A stretch of DNA of 64,000 bases, from the NCBI RefSeq assembly GCF_014898055.3, contig NW_023603184.1, forward strand, positions 28,312,808 through 28,376,807, in the 5' to 3' direction. The position numbers and the translations under genes were made by a program. A model generated the notes under the pieces. The model searched no databases and had not been told where the DNA came from. It saw only the letters and a list, made by a program, of their open reading frames with translations. Of the stretch, positions 23,935-37,390 are shown one piece after another; the first letter of the stretch is position 1, and each line of letters begins with the position of its first letter. The stretch comes from Talpa occidentalis. Its lineage: Eukaryota > Chordata > Mammalia > Eulipotyphla > Talpidae.

Positions 23935-24115
23935 AGTCGTACCTGAGTTTGAATTCCAATGTGATGATTATACAATTACCTCCCTGCCAAAAATTTCTTA
24001 TCTGTAAAGTGGTAGTAATAGTACCAACCTCATAGAGAGGGTATGAAGAAAAGACTTAAATAGTATTAGTAAAGCACTTTTTAAAAAGACTGGCATATAA
24101 TAGGTGTTCCAAAAA
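23935..24115 (+). repeat. MIR
   Basis: cctgagtttgaattccaatg, ttatctgtaaagtggtagta, caacctcatagagagggtat, then ctggcatataataggtgttc follow MIR order. Confidence 0.75.
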
Positions 24116-25029
24116 TTAAATACTTCTCCTTTTTTATATTGTTATTTTTATAAAACACAGCTAGATGGTCAGTAATTTCTCAGGTTGTATTATTTAGTTG
24201 GTCATTCATTCACATTAATTTATAACTATACTCCTTGCAACAGAGTTAAGCTAGTTTCTATAAATATGTATAATATATGAATTTCCCCAGTCTAGTTCAT
24301 ATGAGGAGCTCAATGTAGACTCATACTGTTACCAAAAACAAACCAGGGGAAAAAAAGCACAGTAAAACAGTTCAAAATGAGAATAAAACTCTGTGGTTCT
24401 GAAGTATGCCTCTCTGACAGCCTTCCACAATTTGGGAATAGATTTCATGGAATGAATGTTCTTTAGGTAATCTTCCATAATTATTTGTTCCCTGCATGTA
24501 CTGAAAGGCAATGAGTTGAAGACTATTCCTGCTTGTCAGCCACAACAGGGATTAGGTGCTGTGGCCTTAGGGTCAGCAGAGCAGGGGAACAATTGAGAAG
24601 CTTCTGACCCTATGAGAGCCTGATTATTTGAATACAGGGTATCCATAAAACTGAAAGCATAAAAAATATTATTTTGTCACATAATATAATGGAATATTGT
24701 CCGGAAGAATTCCAATCTCACAGAGGATGGCCAGGGGTAACAAGACTTCAAAATTGATGGATAAGCTTGAGTTAGCTTGCTATCACTCTATAGGTGCTAA
24801 AAGTAACCAGTAAAACTGAGTGCATCAGAGCAAGGAAGTTCATTATCCACAGCACAATAGCAGAAGCAACAGGACTAGAAGCAACACTGTAGGTGAGATT
24901 GGCATTCTCAACCTAAATAAGCCTTGGGTTCCTTCCATTGTATGGATTCAAGGATCACTGAGACTCAAAGTATCCTGGAGCTCTGCTTTGTACAAAAAAA
25001 CAAATGACCATGAGAGCACCAGAAATACA

Positions 25030-25200
25030 TTTTATATCATAAGTTAGTACATAGAAATGTATAATTAAATATTTCAAGAAATAATATTTAATAGTATTAA
25101 ATTATAATTAAATTGTAGTCAATAAAATTATGTTTTATACAATTAAATTATAATGAATCATAATTAAAATAATATTTAATTACTACTTAATTACAAATAT
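25030..25200 (+). repeat. AT-rich low-complexity segment
   Basis: Almost only A and T, with repeated TAATTAAAT / ATTATAATTAAAT words. Nothing else visible. Confidence 0.8.
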
Positions 25201-25369
25201 AAAAGAATGGCACTTCCTATTCTGCCTCATATTTAGTGCTTATTATGACCCTTAAAATTAATTTCATAATCCTCAGGTTTGAAAAACACTGTCATAATGA
25301 TTTAACCTGGAAAAATACTTAAAACGAAATAACTAAATGTTGCCCTAGTCAAAGATACAGAATCAGTTC

Positions 25370-28300
25370 ATAAAAAAGTGTGGAGCAGCAGGATGGTGGA
25401 CTAGTTACTATAAGAACCCATTCAGTAGAATAACTGTACCTTTTAAAACATTTCTATTCCCTAGAAAGTGAGACAAATTTCTCAGGACCAAGAAAAAGCT
25501 AGAGAAGAAAGAGAAGAAGAAAAATAAGAAGAAACTTACATGGTTTAGAGAGTAAGTCAGCACAAAAACAGAAATCCAGGGTTGCCTTGGGGATAAATAT
25601 CAGTAGTTTTAGAGCCTAAATCTTGGGCTTAAGAAAAAGCAGGGGAGCTAATGTTGATTCCCAGGTTAAGCCGCATGTCTAGCTTCCTAAAAAACAATTT
25701 CAGAGCCACTAAGAAAGATACTGTGCCTCAGTTTAGGTTCTTAGGATTCAGACAGATTAAGGTCAGTAAATTATGAACTTATAATATTTTTTAAATCACC
25801 CAAAACACCAAAAAAGTGAGCCACCAAGAATTGAGTCAGGAAAATCAACAAATTTATAAATGGCCAAAAATTTCAGACATACCAAGTGTTAAATATAAAA
25901 TATACTATGTCTACGTGTGAGAGATTTAAATTTAAAGAAATAGAAGATTGCATACAAGAATGAGCAAGCAGAAAAACACTATAAAAGTGAACAGGCAACA
26001 CCATCTTAACTTTAACCAACCATAATCATCATCAAACTTAACATCATGTGCTTTCTGTTATGATGTACTAAGAAAGACACATCTTCAACCAGAACTACTT
26101 AATTTGAACTTAACCATAATGATATAATCTGATAAATCCAAACTTAAAAGTAATCTGCAAAATAAATATAAATATTAATGTCATTAAAGGGCAGTGAGGG
26201 GGAGGGGGACCTAAGAAACTGCTATAGGTGAAAGGAGACTGTGGAAACTTAATAGCATGCATTTGAAAAGTTTTAAATTTTTTTTCAAATAAAAAGTTGA
26301 GTGGGAAAATAATTAGGGATTTAAAAAATAATCCAATAAATAGTTTTGACATAATAAGTATTTTCCTTGAAACGAAGAACTCAGTGAGCATACCAACAGC
26401 AATTTAGACACAGTAAGAGAGAGGATTAGTAAATTGGATAATATATCTGAAAAGATTAGCCTTGTGGGGCCTCCCCTCGTGGCGCAGTGCTTGAGCGCTG
26501 GGCTGCAAAGATGCCGCAGCCTCTGCAGCACCGGTTCGATCCCCAGCCACCGGAGAGGGTTCCACATGGCGCGCAGACCTCTCCTGCCATGCCTGCTGCT
26601 TCCCTCAGCAGTGTACTTCGTCTGTCTGCCTGTTCTGTTCCCCACTATGGCTCTGGTAAATTCTCTCACCTTCCTGCTCTTCTGACTGTACCCAGTGCTT
26701 GTATGAATAAGTAAATAAATCTTTAAAAAAAATTAGCCATGTGTAACACAGAAATAGAAGGAAATGGAAAATATGAAAGAGTAGTTCTTAGACACAGAAG
26801 ATAGAGCAAGAACTGACATATATTCAGCTGGTTTCCCAGAGGAGTGAACAGAGGATAGTAAGGTTGGGTATTGTTTGAACCAAAGGCATGCTAAATAAGT
26901 GTTAGCTATTTTCTTCCAAAATGGATGAAAGATATGACTCTATAGATACATAGAGCCCAAGATATAGAAATCAGGATAAAATTAACAAAAATTCAAATTA
27001 GATAAGTGAAAATATTGGGCTCCAAAGGCATAGAGGTGAACTTAAAGTAGAAAAAGATAAAGGTAATTCACTTAAAAAGAGCAAATTGTATATTAATAAC
27101 CCTCTTCTTAACAGTAATAATGGATGTTAGAAGACAGGGGAATAATAGTTTCAAACAGCTGAAAGAAAATAACTCTCAAGGTACAGCAACGAACCCAGAA
27201 AAAAGTATTTCATGAACAAGTATACATTACATAATTATTCAGACAAAAAATCCTTATCTATCTACAAATAAAATTCTAGAATATACTTTAAGAAAAATAA
27301 ATAAACACAAAAAGTGACCTGAAATAATGCAAGAAGAAATGGTGTATAAAAATTAATAAATATGTGAAGTAAATAAAAAAAACATTTTCAATATAAACTA
27401 ACATGGATTTTTTAAGATAAAAATAAAATACCAGACTAAAATAAATGTTGAGAAAAGGGCATTAAAATCAAAGTGTCCCAGATTCCTTATATTGTTCAAA
27501 AGGAGGCTAAGATATTGATTAAGCTTAAACATTGTAAAGGTCATATAAATATTTACTAAATTTTAAGTTTTATAACCTAAAGATGTAAATAAAGAACCCC
27601 CAAATCAGTCAAGGAAAATAGGGAAAGGAAAAAAGAATCAATTAGACAAAAATCCCTACTCAATTTTAAAATAAAAATGCATAGAAAAAATTATTAAAAG
27701 ATAACACAAAGAAAGATGGTAGAGATAAGTCTAAATATTTCAATAATTATTCAAATTATGATTTACAAAAATTGGCCATATGAGTATAGAAAGCAAATCT
27801 GAAAAAATCTGTATTATACAGGAAACATTCTACATTGCAATGCAACTAATTTAGAAATCAATAACCAAAGACATTTTTTAATGTCTTTGGAAATCTAAAA
27901 TACACTTCAAAAAAATCAAATAGGTGTTTTGAAAATACTTGAAAAGTTTAAATATACTAAATATGCAAACAGTACATCAAAACTCATGGGATACAGTGAT
28001 ATTGGTGCTTAGAAGTATTGCATAAAATGCTTTTCTTAGAAAAGAAGACCCAAAAATGAGTTAAGTGTCCAATTTTATTTAGAAAATGGAAAACCAAAAT
28101 TAACTAAAGGATGTATTGTATTGTAAACCAGTGTTGCCTTGATAAAAGATGATACATTAAAAATTTTAACATAAAGAAGATGATAAATACATGAGTGTAA
28201 ATAAATGAAACAGAATAAAGAAAGATAGAGAGGTTCAAACAAGTCAAATGTTGTTTTCTAAAAAGACTAATGAAAGACTAGAGGGAATTCCCTTAAATTG

Positions 28301-29980
28301 AAAAGAAGAAATAAATATATTAGAAATGAAAAGAGCAGACATAACCACGATACAGTAAAAAAGATAAAAGGATATAATGAACATTTAATTGAATTAATTT
28401 AAAATTTTGGCAATCTAAGGGTGATTTAACAATCATTACGTTAGCCAATTAAAAGGGAAAACCATATGTCTTTGCAATAAAAGAAGAAAATACTATTTGA
28501 TGAAATCCAACACTCATTTGGGATAAAAACTTTTAGCAAAAGGAATCACACAGGATAGAACTTTCTAAAACCCTACAGTCAACATCTTTGGTAAATGGTA
28601 AAAGTTTAGAAGCATTTCTTTTAAAATCAGTAATAAAATAAGGATGCCTCCAACCACCTCTTCTACTCAACATTTTATAGGAAATCCTTAGCAGTATAAT
28701 GAGACAAGGTAAAGATGACGTTAAGTTTAGAAAGGAAGAAACAAAATTTTATTGTTGCCCTAGGATAGAATTCTCCATGTTGAAAACCTGAAAAAGTGTA
28801 CAGAAAAATCATTTAAAATAATAAGTCTATATCATGGTGATGTATACAATCAATAATATTTCTAAATCTCAGCATCAAACAGTAGGAAATGAAATAACAA
28901 AAAAGGTACCACCTACATTGCATAAAAACATAAATTATGTAGGAATAAATATAACACAAAAGGTACATAACCATTATGGAAACCCATTTCAGTACTTCAC
29001 CATCAATATCAAAAGACCCAAACTACCTCACCTATATGAAAACTTAATGTAAGTCAGCATTAGCACTACAGATCATAGAAAATAAGTGATTCTGGGACAA
29101 CTGCTTTTCTAAATGAGATAAAATGAAATTTAGCCTTACCATACATGCTACTAACAAATCAAGTTCATAAAGATTAAGGATTTTAATATAAAAAATGAAA
29201 CTTGAAAAGTTAAGAGAAATTCTTTCATCTTTAGGTTGGTAGTCAGTAGACACAATAAAGGGAATAAAAAGATAACTCACTCATTTGGAGAACATATTTG
29301 CAACAGATATAACTAAAAAAGAATCAGTATTTCAAAATGAGTAAAGAATTTTTGCAAACCAATAAGAAATAGGCAAACAAGCCAAAATAAAAATAGGCAA
29401 GTGATATAATATACATCACATGGAAAAATACTAAATAGTTGATAAACATATGGAAAAAACACTCACCTCATAGTAATTAAGAAAATGTAAGTGAAGACTA
29501 TAATAAGACATGATCTTAAGCTATTATTAAAACCTATAGAAACTGGTAAACTAAATATTTGATGACAAACAGGTGAGCTCTTACTCAACGTTAGTGGGAA
29601 TATAAACAATCACAACTCTTTGGAAAACTGTCTGGCTTATGCACGCCTTCCTTTACTACTCATAATTTCATCCCTAAGTGTATATTCCAGAGAAACTCTT
29701 TCTACATGGACCAGTAAACATATACAAGAATGGTGAGAGCAGCAGCAGCATAACAAATCACTTGAACAGCCCAGATATCCATTAACAGGGAGGGGGATAA
29801 ATTGTGGCAGAGTTAACTGTGGTGTGTACAGGTGAATATCATCTGTACAGCAGTGAAAATCAACGAGCAACACAGATCCCTTCTAGAAAAATGATATAGA
29901 ATTTGAAAGAAGCAAGTTGCAGGAGGCTACATACAATCTAATACCATTTCAATAAAATTGAAAAACAAAAAAAAAAACCC
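25370..29980 (+). mobile_element. Old, decayed LINE-1 in sense orientation
   Basis: Starts with a phrase like an L1 5' region (gagcagcaggatggtggact, 25383-25402). Near 28650-29040 it carries text like L1 ORF2 (cttctactcaacattttata, atgtaggaataaatataaca, caatatcaaaagacccaaac), and it continues into a 3' region (gtgggaatataaacaatcac at 29595, cagcccagatatccattaac at 29767) and ends in an A-rich tail at about 29955-29980. Frames are broken everywhere. SINE copy 8 is inserted at 26467. Borders are approximate. Confidence 0.7.
26467..26726 (+). repeat. tRNA-derived SINE, younger subfamily (copy 8)
   Basis: Sense copy showing the Pol III promoter well: A box tggcgcagtgc near 26480 and B box ggttcgatccc at 26532-26542. 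Tail aataagtaaataaatcttt plus A. Target-site duplication aaaagattagccttgtg (26450-26466) / aaaaaattagccatgtg (26727-26743). The insertion is within old L1 sequence. Confidence 0.95.
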
Positions 29981-30012
29981 AAAACTTTTGTTTACCATAA
30001 TATGTAGTTTAT

Positions 30013-30258
30013 TTTTTATTTTTTAAAAGATTTATTTATTTATGCATACAAGAACTGGGGTACAGACCAGAGGTGCAGAAGGTGAGAGGATTCACCAGAG
30101 ACAGAATGGGGAGCGGAACAGGCAGACTGACTGAAATACACTGCTGAGGGGAGCAGCGGGCGAGTCAGGAGAGGTCTGCCTCGCCATGTGGGTAGCTCCC
30201 TGGCTGGGGATTGAACTCATGCTGCAGTGGCTGTGGATAGTTTCATAGGTTGCGTCTT
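30013..30258 (-). repeat. tRNA-derived SINE, older subfamily, 5'-truncated (copy 9)
   Basis: Antisense copy with tail ttttaaaagatttatttatt. It lacks the A-box end: the sequence stops after catggattg-like text at tagtttcataggttgcg, missing the usual ccaccagggaggcc. Flank text cataatatgtagtttatt / cataataggtagttta suggests a target-site duplication around it. Confidence 0.88.
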
Positions 30259-31689
30259 CATCATAATAGGTAGTTTAAAGTTTAAAAAGCAAAACTAAAA
30301 TCTAAAAGGTGGCTTTAAAAAAAGGATTAGAATTTTTGTATCAATATTTCAGCCATACCCTCTGAGTCCAGAATAGAATGGCAAGCTAACTTGTAGCATC
30401 CTGGGTTTGTCAAGACTGAATCAGGCCAGACCCATGGTGCAGTTTTCTGTTTTATCAGCATTACATGTGAGAAGCCTGTGAGAGGTTGAGGTACCCAGAG
30501 CTCTGGGCATTGAAGATCTGGCTAGAGGTTTAAATGAAGTAGGTTTGGGGTGAGCAGAGGAACTAAGAGCTGACCAGAAGCCAGAGAACAAAAGGCAGGG
30601 GCTGAAGCCCAGCCAGCCTGGAGGAGCCGCCCTGCACAGTGATATTAATGCTGTGGTTGCTCTCATGTCCATTTCATGCCCCAAGCCATCAGTGAGGATA
30701 CTGAGTGTTTTGACAGAATTGCAGCAAACAGCAAATTGGAACTTCTCACAGATTCTAAGGAGGTGGAAAAACTTACATCTAAAGAACAAGATAGTTGTGA
30801 ATGAGAGAGCAAAATAAGACCCAATTTGAAAAAAAAAAAACAACAAAAAAAAACCCTGCACTATCAGAGAAGTGTTCAGCATTACCAACATGAGAAAATG
30901 GTTAAAAAGTCATGATTTTAGAGTCTGCTTATTTATTCTCTGTTGCTATTCATTGAGAAGAAAAATGCTCACAAGTCCTGGTTACTCCAACAAAAATGTT
31001 ACCAGGCTATGTTGTGGTTTGAATTTGATCGTGGGGAGTTATTGAAGAGTTTCAGCAGGGAGTGACAAAATTTGCTTTGCCATTTTGAGACCTCACATAG
31101 GCAAAAGTGGGCCAATTTAAATGATTACATTAATAAAAAGGTTGTTTTGTGTTGAGTTTTCCTTACTCCATGTTAGCTGAGTAAGTGGAATCCTTGCATT
31201 TATCTAGGAAAGAGCATGATACGAGAGGACAGGAGCGCATGAAATCAATGGTGGACACCAGCATAGGTGGTGGCAAGGGGGTGGTAATGGGTTAGTCCAA
31301 GTCACAGGCAGAGTCTGCTTACCTGACCACACCATTCTAGTTGCCTTACGGTTCCCAGGGGTAGTAGTCACACCCCTGCCTGGAAGGGACTGTGGTTCAA
31401 CAGCACCCATTGGACCAGATGTGGCTAAGCAATCTGTAGGCATGGAGAACTCAAGTCCTTCCCAAGCTAGTACTGATGATCCAGCCATAGACATTTTCAT
31501 TTACATGGGGTTGAAAAAGTGAATAATTATTGAAGATTTTTATTAATGTCAAGTGAACTTAGAAGATAAAGACTAGCCAAGTATAATTAAGTTAGGAATG
31601 ATACTTTAACTGAATTTTAAAGGTGAACAGCGACTAATCCATATGGAGATTAGAACTAGATGCTAGAAGAAAGGACAGCATAGTGATAA

Positions 31690-31870
31690 TGATGGTATAG
31701 TTCATTAATATTTACTATGTGCTGAGCACTGTGCTGAGCACATTACATGCATCATCTTATTTAGGCCCCATGACCAATTACTAGGCAGGTATTGCCAGAT
31801 TTCACAAGAGGAGACAGAAATGGCTACTTGCTCAGGGTTACACATTTGTAAGTGGTAGATTGCTCTATTA
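31690..31870 (-). repeat. MIR
   Basis: Antisense MIR order: tatttactatgtgctgagca, ctgtgctgagcacattacat, tcatcttatttaggcccc, then gctcagggttacacatttgt. Confidence 0.85.
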
Positions 31871-33786
31871 TACAACTATAAGGGGGACAGTGCTGATCTA
31901 GACTTCATCAGACCCACAAGGAGGTTCTTACATGGGTGACAGTGAATTGATGGCAGTTATGGAGCAACAATGTCTCCGTACATTGTTGGGGTTGAGAAAA
32001 CCCTGAGGCTGACCCAGGTGCAGTCCACCTATACCCAATGCTTTGGGAAGGCAGTTTCCTTAGAAACCTGTGCATGAGTTCATGTTCCAACATCCCTAAA
32101 AGTGATTTTGATGACGAGGAAATGGTCTTTAAAAATGAACTGAAACCTATAAATTTGCAAATTATTCAATTGAAAACAGAAAATGAAATGAAATGATTCA
32201 GTTCAACCTGTGTTTTCTGTTGCATATAGCATCAGTAGAAATCAGTGAAGCTGCAGAGGGAATTCTCTAATGAACCAGATTAAGAAGGACACATATGAAA
32301 GATTGAAAAAGAGACACGTAATCCAGGATAAAAGTTTGGCTAGAACCAGTGGGTATAATGCAGCAAAGAGGCTGAATCTGAAAAACAACAACAAAAAATC
32401 CTCTTAAAGACAGCAAAATAGTGCCTTTAAAGCTGTTTCTTTTGGATTGAGGACAAGGAATGAATAGGCCCAGTGCGGAGACAGATGGTGTTATGTTACA
32501 TGATGAAGAAAGACACGATTTTCAATTCTTAGTTTTCCTGTTTTCTTTACCAAGGAAAATGGTCCTCAACCTAGAAATGTTAAACAAATATCTAGAAAAG
32601 GAAATTGGACCTGGATGAGAAATCTAGGGAGCAGTAAGTTCAGATTTCTGAGCTCAAGTGAAAGATGATACGTAACGTAGTATTTGGCATGTGGCATTAC
32701 TCGATCAGAACTTGTTGAATCAGCCAAATTAACCCCCTAGTGTTGAAATAACTTGCAATTACACCATGTCTTTGAAAACTCAGGAAGAACCAGGAACCAA
32801 AAAACTAGAAATGAATACATTTTCTACCCTCACATGGGGAAAAAAAAATGAATTCTGGTCCCTGTCAAATTCTAAAGAGGATTACAAAAGAAATTATGAA
32901 TATTTAGAAAGAAATTAAAAGTTTTAAATGAACCACTAGTATTTACTGAGAAGCTGTGGAAAATAAATGTCAGTTTATTTTCTGAACGGCGTTACGAGGT
33001 TTGTGTTACCCCATGGACAGGGCTGACATTGTGAAGCTTGATTTCAGGAAAATATTTTGTTATCAAAGTTTCCTGTAATAGCCTCATAGATAAGTATAGA
33101 AGCATGGGCTGGATAATTGGGTACATGTAGAGTCCGTAAAATAGGCTCACCCAAAGGCTGAGAAAAGTTCCCCAGTGGGTCAGATGTCTGTGTTCTTGGT
33201 CCGGTCCCATCTGACATTTTATTTTTCAAAATTTCATAAGGATTATTGAAGGATTCCACAGATACCCCTACTCTGGGAGAGATGGATTAGATGGATAAAA
33301 TTTTTTAAATATTTCCCCTTTATAACTGAAAATAAAGTCTCAATGATAGACAAATATTAGATAATCAAGGTGAAAATTCAAACCTGGGAAGGAGTCTGAC
33401 AGATTTTACTCTGAGAAAGCTGATCCAATAAACACAAATATGAATTTAGTTTATATAAGTGGGAACAGTGAGTTATTGACATTAAGAATCCAATTATTCT
33501 TAATAGGAGGGACTTCTAGTTCTAAGTTGTACTGACCTAAAGATATGCTAATTCCTAGAAGGAAATGGAGGATTTAATCTCTTCATTTCAAAAGAATGTA
33601 CTGCATAGACACAAATGCCAGGTACCCATTGTTAAATCTCCTTGATATGGCTCCTTTGTCATCGATGAGTCTGGAAACTCTGGCTGTACCTTCAGGGAGC
33701 AAATTCCTGCAATAGAGCCTGAGAAGATGATTTTGCCCCCTAGATCAAGGGCAGAGTCACCAGAAAAGTTTATGTTTATTATCTTT

Positions 33787-34063
33787 TTTTAAAAAAATGT
33801 TTTTTAAAGATTTATTTATTTATGCATCCAAGAACTGGGGTACAGACCAGAGGTGCAGAGGGTGAGAGGATTCACCAGAGACAGAGTGGGGAACAGAACA
33901 AGCAGACTGACTGAAATACACTGCTGAGGGGAGCAGAGGGCGAGTAAGGAGAGGTCTGCCTCGCCATGTGGGTAGCTCCCTGGCTGGGGATCAAACTTGT
34001 GCTGCGGTGGCTGCGGATAGCTTCATAGGTTGACTTCTAACCCCTTGTGCCACCAGGGAGGCC
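33787..34063 (-). repeat. tRNA-derived SINE, older subfamily (copy 10)
   Basis: Antisense copy; tail tttttaaagatttatttatt, box-A end gccaccagggaggccc. It is closely similar to copy 9 (both read gcagactgactgaaatacac and gtgggtagctccctggctgg). Target-site duplication resembles atgtttattatctt on the left and atgtttatatctt on the right. Confidence 0.92.
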
Positions 34064-34736
34064 CATATGTTTATATCTTGATGGAACAAAATAAACAAGA
34101 TGATATTTAACAAGATACAAATAAAACTTTAAACTAGGTTAAGAAAAAGATCAGTTGCACAAATAGCTAATGAAGTCATCAAACCTGAAAAGACTAGTCG
34201 TGTGGAAAAACCAGATACATTTGCAAGTTAGTGAGAGCCCAGTAAAGATAGGAACGCAGCAATTTCAGGCCACAGGGTGAAGGTGCAATGGTGTCTCCAC
34301 TCTGGGTTGCTGGCATTTTATTTGAGTAATTTATAACTTACTTTCTTCCCTCCTCTCTCTCCTCTTTAATCTTCCCTGCATGAAACTCCACCAGGCATTC
34401 TCCTCCTCACCCACCTTTACTGTCCCTTTGTGTCCTACAGCAGAAAGTACAAGAGCCTCAGAATGACGCTCAGGGGCCACTGTGAGTCAAACCTCATACA
34501 TTCCCAGGCCTCACTCTCTACCCACACACCCCTGCCCAGTTTCTGTCTCCACTACCTTCTTTGTCTTTGTCCACATTATTCCCTCTTCTTGGAAATGTTC
34601 TCACCCATCCTCACTAATTCTTGTCTTCAGTTGAAGCACTACCTCAGAAAACCCAACCTATGTTCTGGGCAAGCTATTTACCTTCTATGCCTATGAGAAG
34701 GCGGGAGGAAGTCACGACAAGGAGGTGTGGTGTACT

Positions 34737-34970
34737 AGCAGTGAAAAGCATTGGCTTAGAGTAAGGCTTGCTTGAATTCAAGCCCTGGCCCTCCCACTTA
34801 CTCACTGAGCTTGGGCGTGTTACTTTCTTCATCTGTCAAGTGGTGATAATAAGGAAATCCACTGTGAGTTTATTGTAAGGATTAAAAGAGATGCCACTTA
34901 AAAGGCACATAGTCCATCAACTGGCATGTAACTGGTACAGAATAAACAGTAGCTCATTATTATGCTTCTA
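34737..34970 (+). repeat. MIR
   Basis: gcagtgaaaagcattggctt, ttcaagccctggccctccca, cttgggcgtgttactttctt, catctgtcaagtggtgataa, then ggcatgtaactggtacagaa: near full-length MIR. Confidence 0.85.
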
Positions 34971-35848
34971 TTTCCTGTGTAGAAGGAAGTTATTGTCTAA
35001 CTGGTAATGAAAAAGAGTCTCCAAGAGGTTAAAGAACTTACTCAAGGTCATTAGTATTTTCTGTCTGCACTGTTTCCCCCTCATAGGACGCTCCAGCATA
35101 AATCCCTCTGGAATAGTCATCATTTTGGCAATACAGCCTGTGTTTTACTAGAAAGGGCTGTGACATAATAAAAAGTCACTTCCATGTTGCCACTTCTCAA
35201 ACATGCCCTAAACATTTTACCATCTAAACATGTAACCTCTAACATTGAGTATCCCAAGGCAGCATCAATTTTTTCATGGTGATTCTTCTGTTTAATTTAA
35301 GCTATAAGAATATATGGCTATATCTTTTTGCTTGAGAATCAAAACTGATTTTTTTTCATCGTTTCGCTTTGCTTTCTACAAAAACCCAAAATCCCATCAC
35401 TATTCCTCTACGACCAAATGTGGTATGACTACCCTGATCATGAAGGGGCTCACACCCCAGCTGGGCACTCAGAGGGCATTTGATTTGTGAGGGGGGACAG
35501 GAGGTGAAGGAGATAATAAGCAGCAGGTGGAAACACATAGAAGTTTTATGGGGGATGTTCAACTAGGCAGGAAAAGGGTCATTTATGGCAGGACATTACC
35601 AAGGGTATAAGACCCTTGGAACTGAAGTTTTTCTGCCCGAAATGTCCAAGAGGAGCGCCCCCAGAGCATGCACAGGTGGGTTTTATTTGTCATGTCCGTG
35701 ACCTCAGGGCATCAACAGGCCATCAGGGGGCTGCCGCCCGCCGAGCCCTTTTTGCTACAAACACGGCCTGCTAAAGCAGCTTCTACGCAGCTTGATCATG
35801 GGGAGAGAAACGCCAATCTAACCCATTTGCTGTTGATTTCTTAAGCAG

Positions 35849-35948
35849 ATTCAGGCACACAGGATGAAGCACAGCTTATGCAGGAATGGTTTAAGTTGGT
35901 TCTGGAGAAGAATAAATTAATGCGCTATGAGTCGGAGCTACTGATCAT
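35849..35948 (+). CDS. MICAL2: MICAL2 / MICALCL coding exon, bMERB middle
   Basis: 100 nt between ttaagcag and atcat|gtaagt. With one base from the previous exon it codes [20 protein letters not shown] followed by [13 protein letters not shown], and leaves two bases. The [20 protein letters not shown] segment is the most strongly conserved part of the bMERB domain in MICAL and EHBP family members and contributes to the Rab-binding helices. A strong consensus donor follows. Certain in identity. Confidence 0.97.
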
Positions 35949-36683
35949 GTAAGTAAAGCAACACTGATAACAATGAGTCCTAAAAGCATAAGGGGGTGGC
36001 TCCCCCTCCTAGGTTGAAGTCCCAGAATTTTTTCTCCTTGTGCATACAGAATTGTGATTGAGGTAAATTGATATTTGATGTCTTGCATATCATGCTGGCA
36101 TTAGTGCAGCGAAGCTTCAGTTGTCTGTTTTCTCTGTGGAGTCCTGTGGCTAAAATAGATTTCACGGAATGGGGCTGGAGCTGGAGGGAGTTCAGATGAG
36201 TTATTACCAATCCATCCCTGTCCCCCAGGCCAGGGGTGACCCACCTACAGTGACACACCTGCAATGGGGAAGCACGTGACTGAGTTCTGCGTGTGGGTCA
36301 TGGGAAAGGTTTGGTGACATTGCCTGCAGGGCTGCAGATGGAAGGACTGAGATCTGTCTGACTGTCCTCTTGGAATGAGAGGTTGCAGCCTGGATGGGAA
36401 ATAAAGCAGACCTGGATCTTAGCACATGCTGAGAGAATAGAAGTCCTCTATACTATCACCACTCTGGAGGGAAAGGAAGGAATAGTTAACATAAACCCAC
36501 CAAGTGCCACAAGTTCTACTGGGTACTTTCACTTATGTTGACTGTCCATTTTCACTCCAACCCTGAGGTGATTTGGGGAGTCTTTGAAGGAGCTCATAAA
36601 TTCTCTTCTTTTCTGCTGGGTTCTCCTATTTCTGGGAAATGAGATAACCAAGTGAATAGAGGGAATGTCAAAATATCACCTTT

Positions 36684-36952
36684 ATTTTTTTTTAAAGATT
36701 TATTTATTTATTCAAGCACTGGGGTACAGGCCAGAGGCTTGGGAGGGTGAGAGGATGAACCAGAGACAGAGCAGGGAGCAGAACAGGCAGAAGGACCGAA
36801 GTACACTGCTAAGGGGAGCAGTGGGCGAGACAGGAGAGGTCTGCCGTGCCATGTGGGTATCTCCCTGGCTGTCCAGGAATTGAACCGGTGCTGCAGAGGC
36901 TGCGGACAGCTTCAGAGTGCTGCACTCAACCCACTGTGCCACCGGGGAGGCC
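36684..36952 (-). repeat. tRNA-derived SINE, older subfamily (copy 11)
   Basis: Antisense copy; tail tttttttttaaagatttatt, box-A end gccaccggggaggcc. Flanks show aaatatcacctttatt on the left and aataatcacctttatt on the right, a slightly diverged target-site duplication. Confidence 0.93.
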
Positions 36953-37044
36953 CCAATAATCACCTTTATTACTGATAATAACTAGCATGGCTAAACATGG
37001 GAGCCCAAGTGGACTTGCTAATTGTTTCCTAGAGCTGGAGTAGC

Positions 37045-37390
37045 TTGTTTACAACAACAGCTATTTATTCTCTCCAGTTCTGGAAGACAGAAATCTGAAA
37101 TCAACGTGTCAAGAGGGTGATGCTCCCTCCAGAGGTTCCAGCAGAGAGTCCTTCCTTGCTTCCTCCAGCTTCTGGTGGCTCTAGGCCTCCCGTGGCTGGT
37201 GGCTGCATCGTTCTAATCTCTGCCTCTGCCTTCACAGTTTTCTCTGTGTCTCTGACTTCTTTTGTGTCTTATAAGGATAATACTTGTCACTGGGTTTAGG
37301 CCCCTCTAGGGTAATCCAAAATGTTCTCATCTCAAGGTCCTTAATTATATCTACAAAGATTCTTTTTTCAAATAAGAGCCCAGGGGTTAG
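37045..37390 (-). mobile_element. MLT1-type LTR fragment (ERVL-MaLR)
   Basis: Antisense landmarks: tattctctccagttctggaa, agagtccttccttgcttcct, ccagcttctggtggctctag, aatctctgcctctgccttca, and cttataaggataatacttgt. No coding content. Confidence 0.8.

Larger units (their letters stand above)
19806..35848 (+). other. MICAL2: MICAL2 intron, 16.0 kb, with LINE-1 block
   Basis: Phase-1 intron (gtaagc ... ttaagcag). Contains old repeats at 20.5-20.9 kb, MIRs, a candidate conserved element at 22.1-22.9 kb, TG/GGAT microsatellites near 23.0 kb, AT-rich low-complexity at 25.03-25.20 kb, a decayed L1 at 25.4-30.0 kb and SINE copies 8-10. The stretches 30.3-31.6 and 32.0-33.7 kb show nothing I can name; 30.4-30.85 kb ends in an A-rich tract and may be an unrecognised retro-insert. 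Confidence 0.88.

Noticed and set aside
26467..26560. A and B boxes suggesting a tRNA gene
   Set aside because: They belong to the tRNA-derived head of SINE copies. The cloverleaf is incomplete and the body continues into a SINE tail with a target-site duplication.
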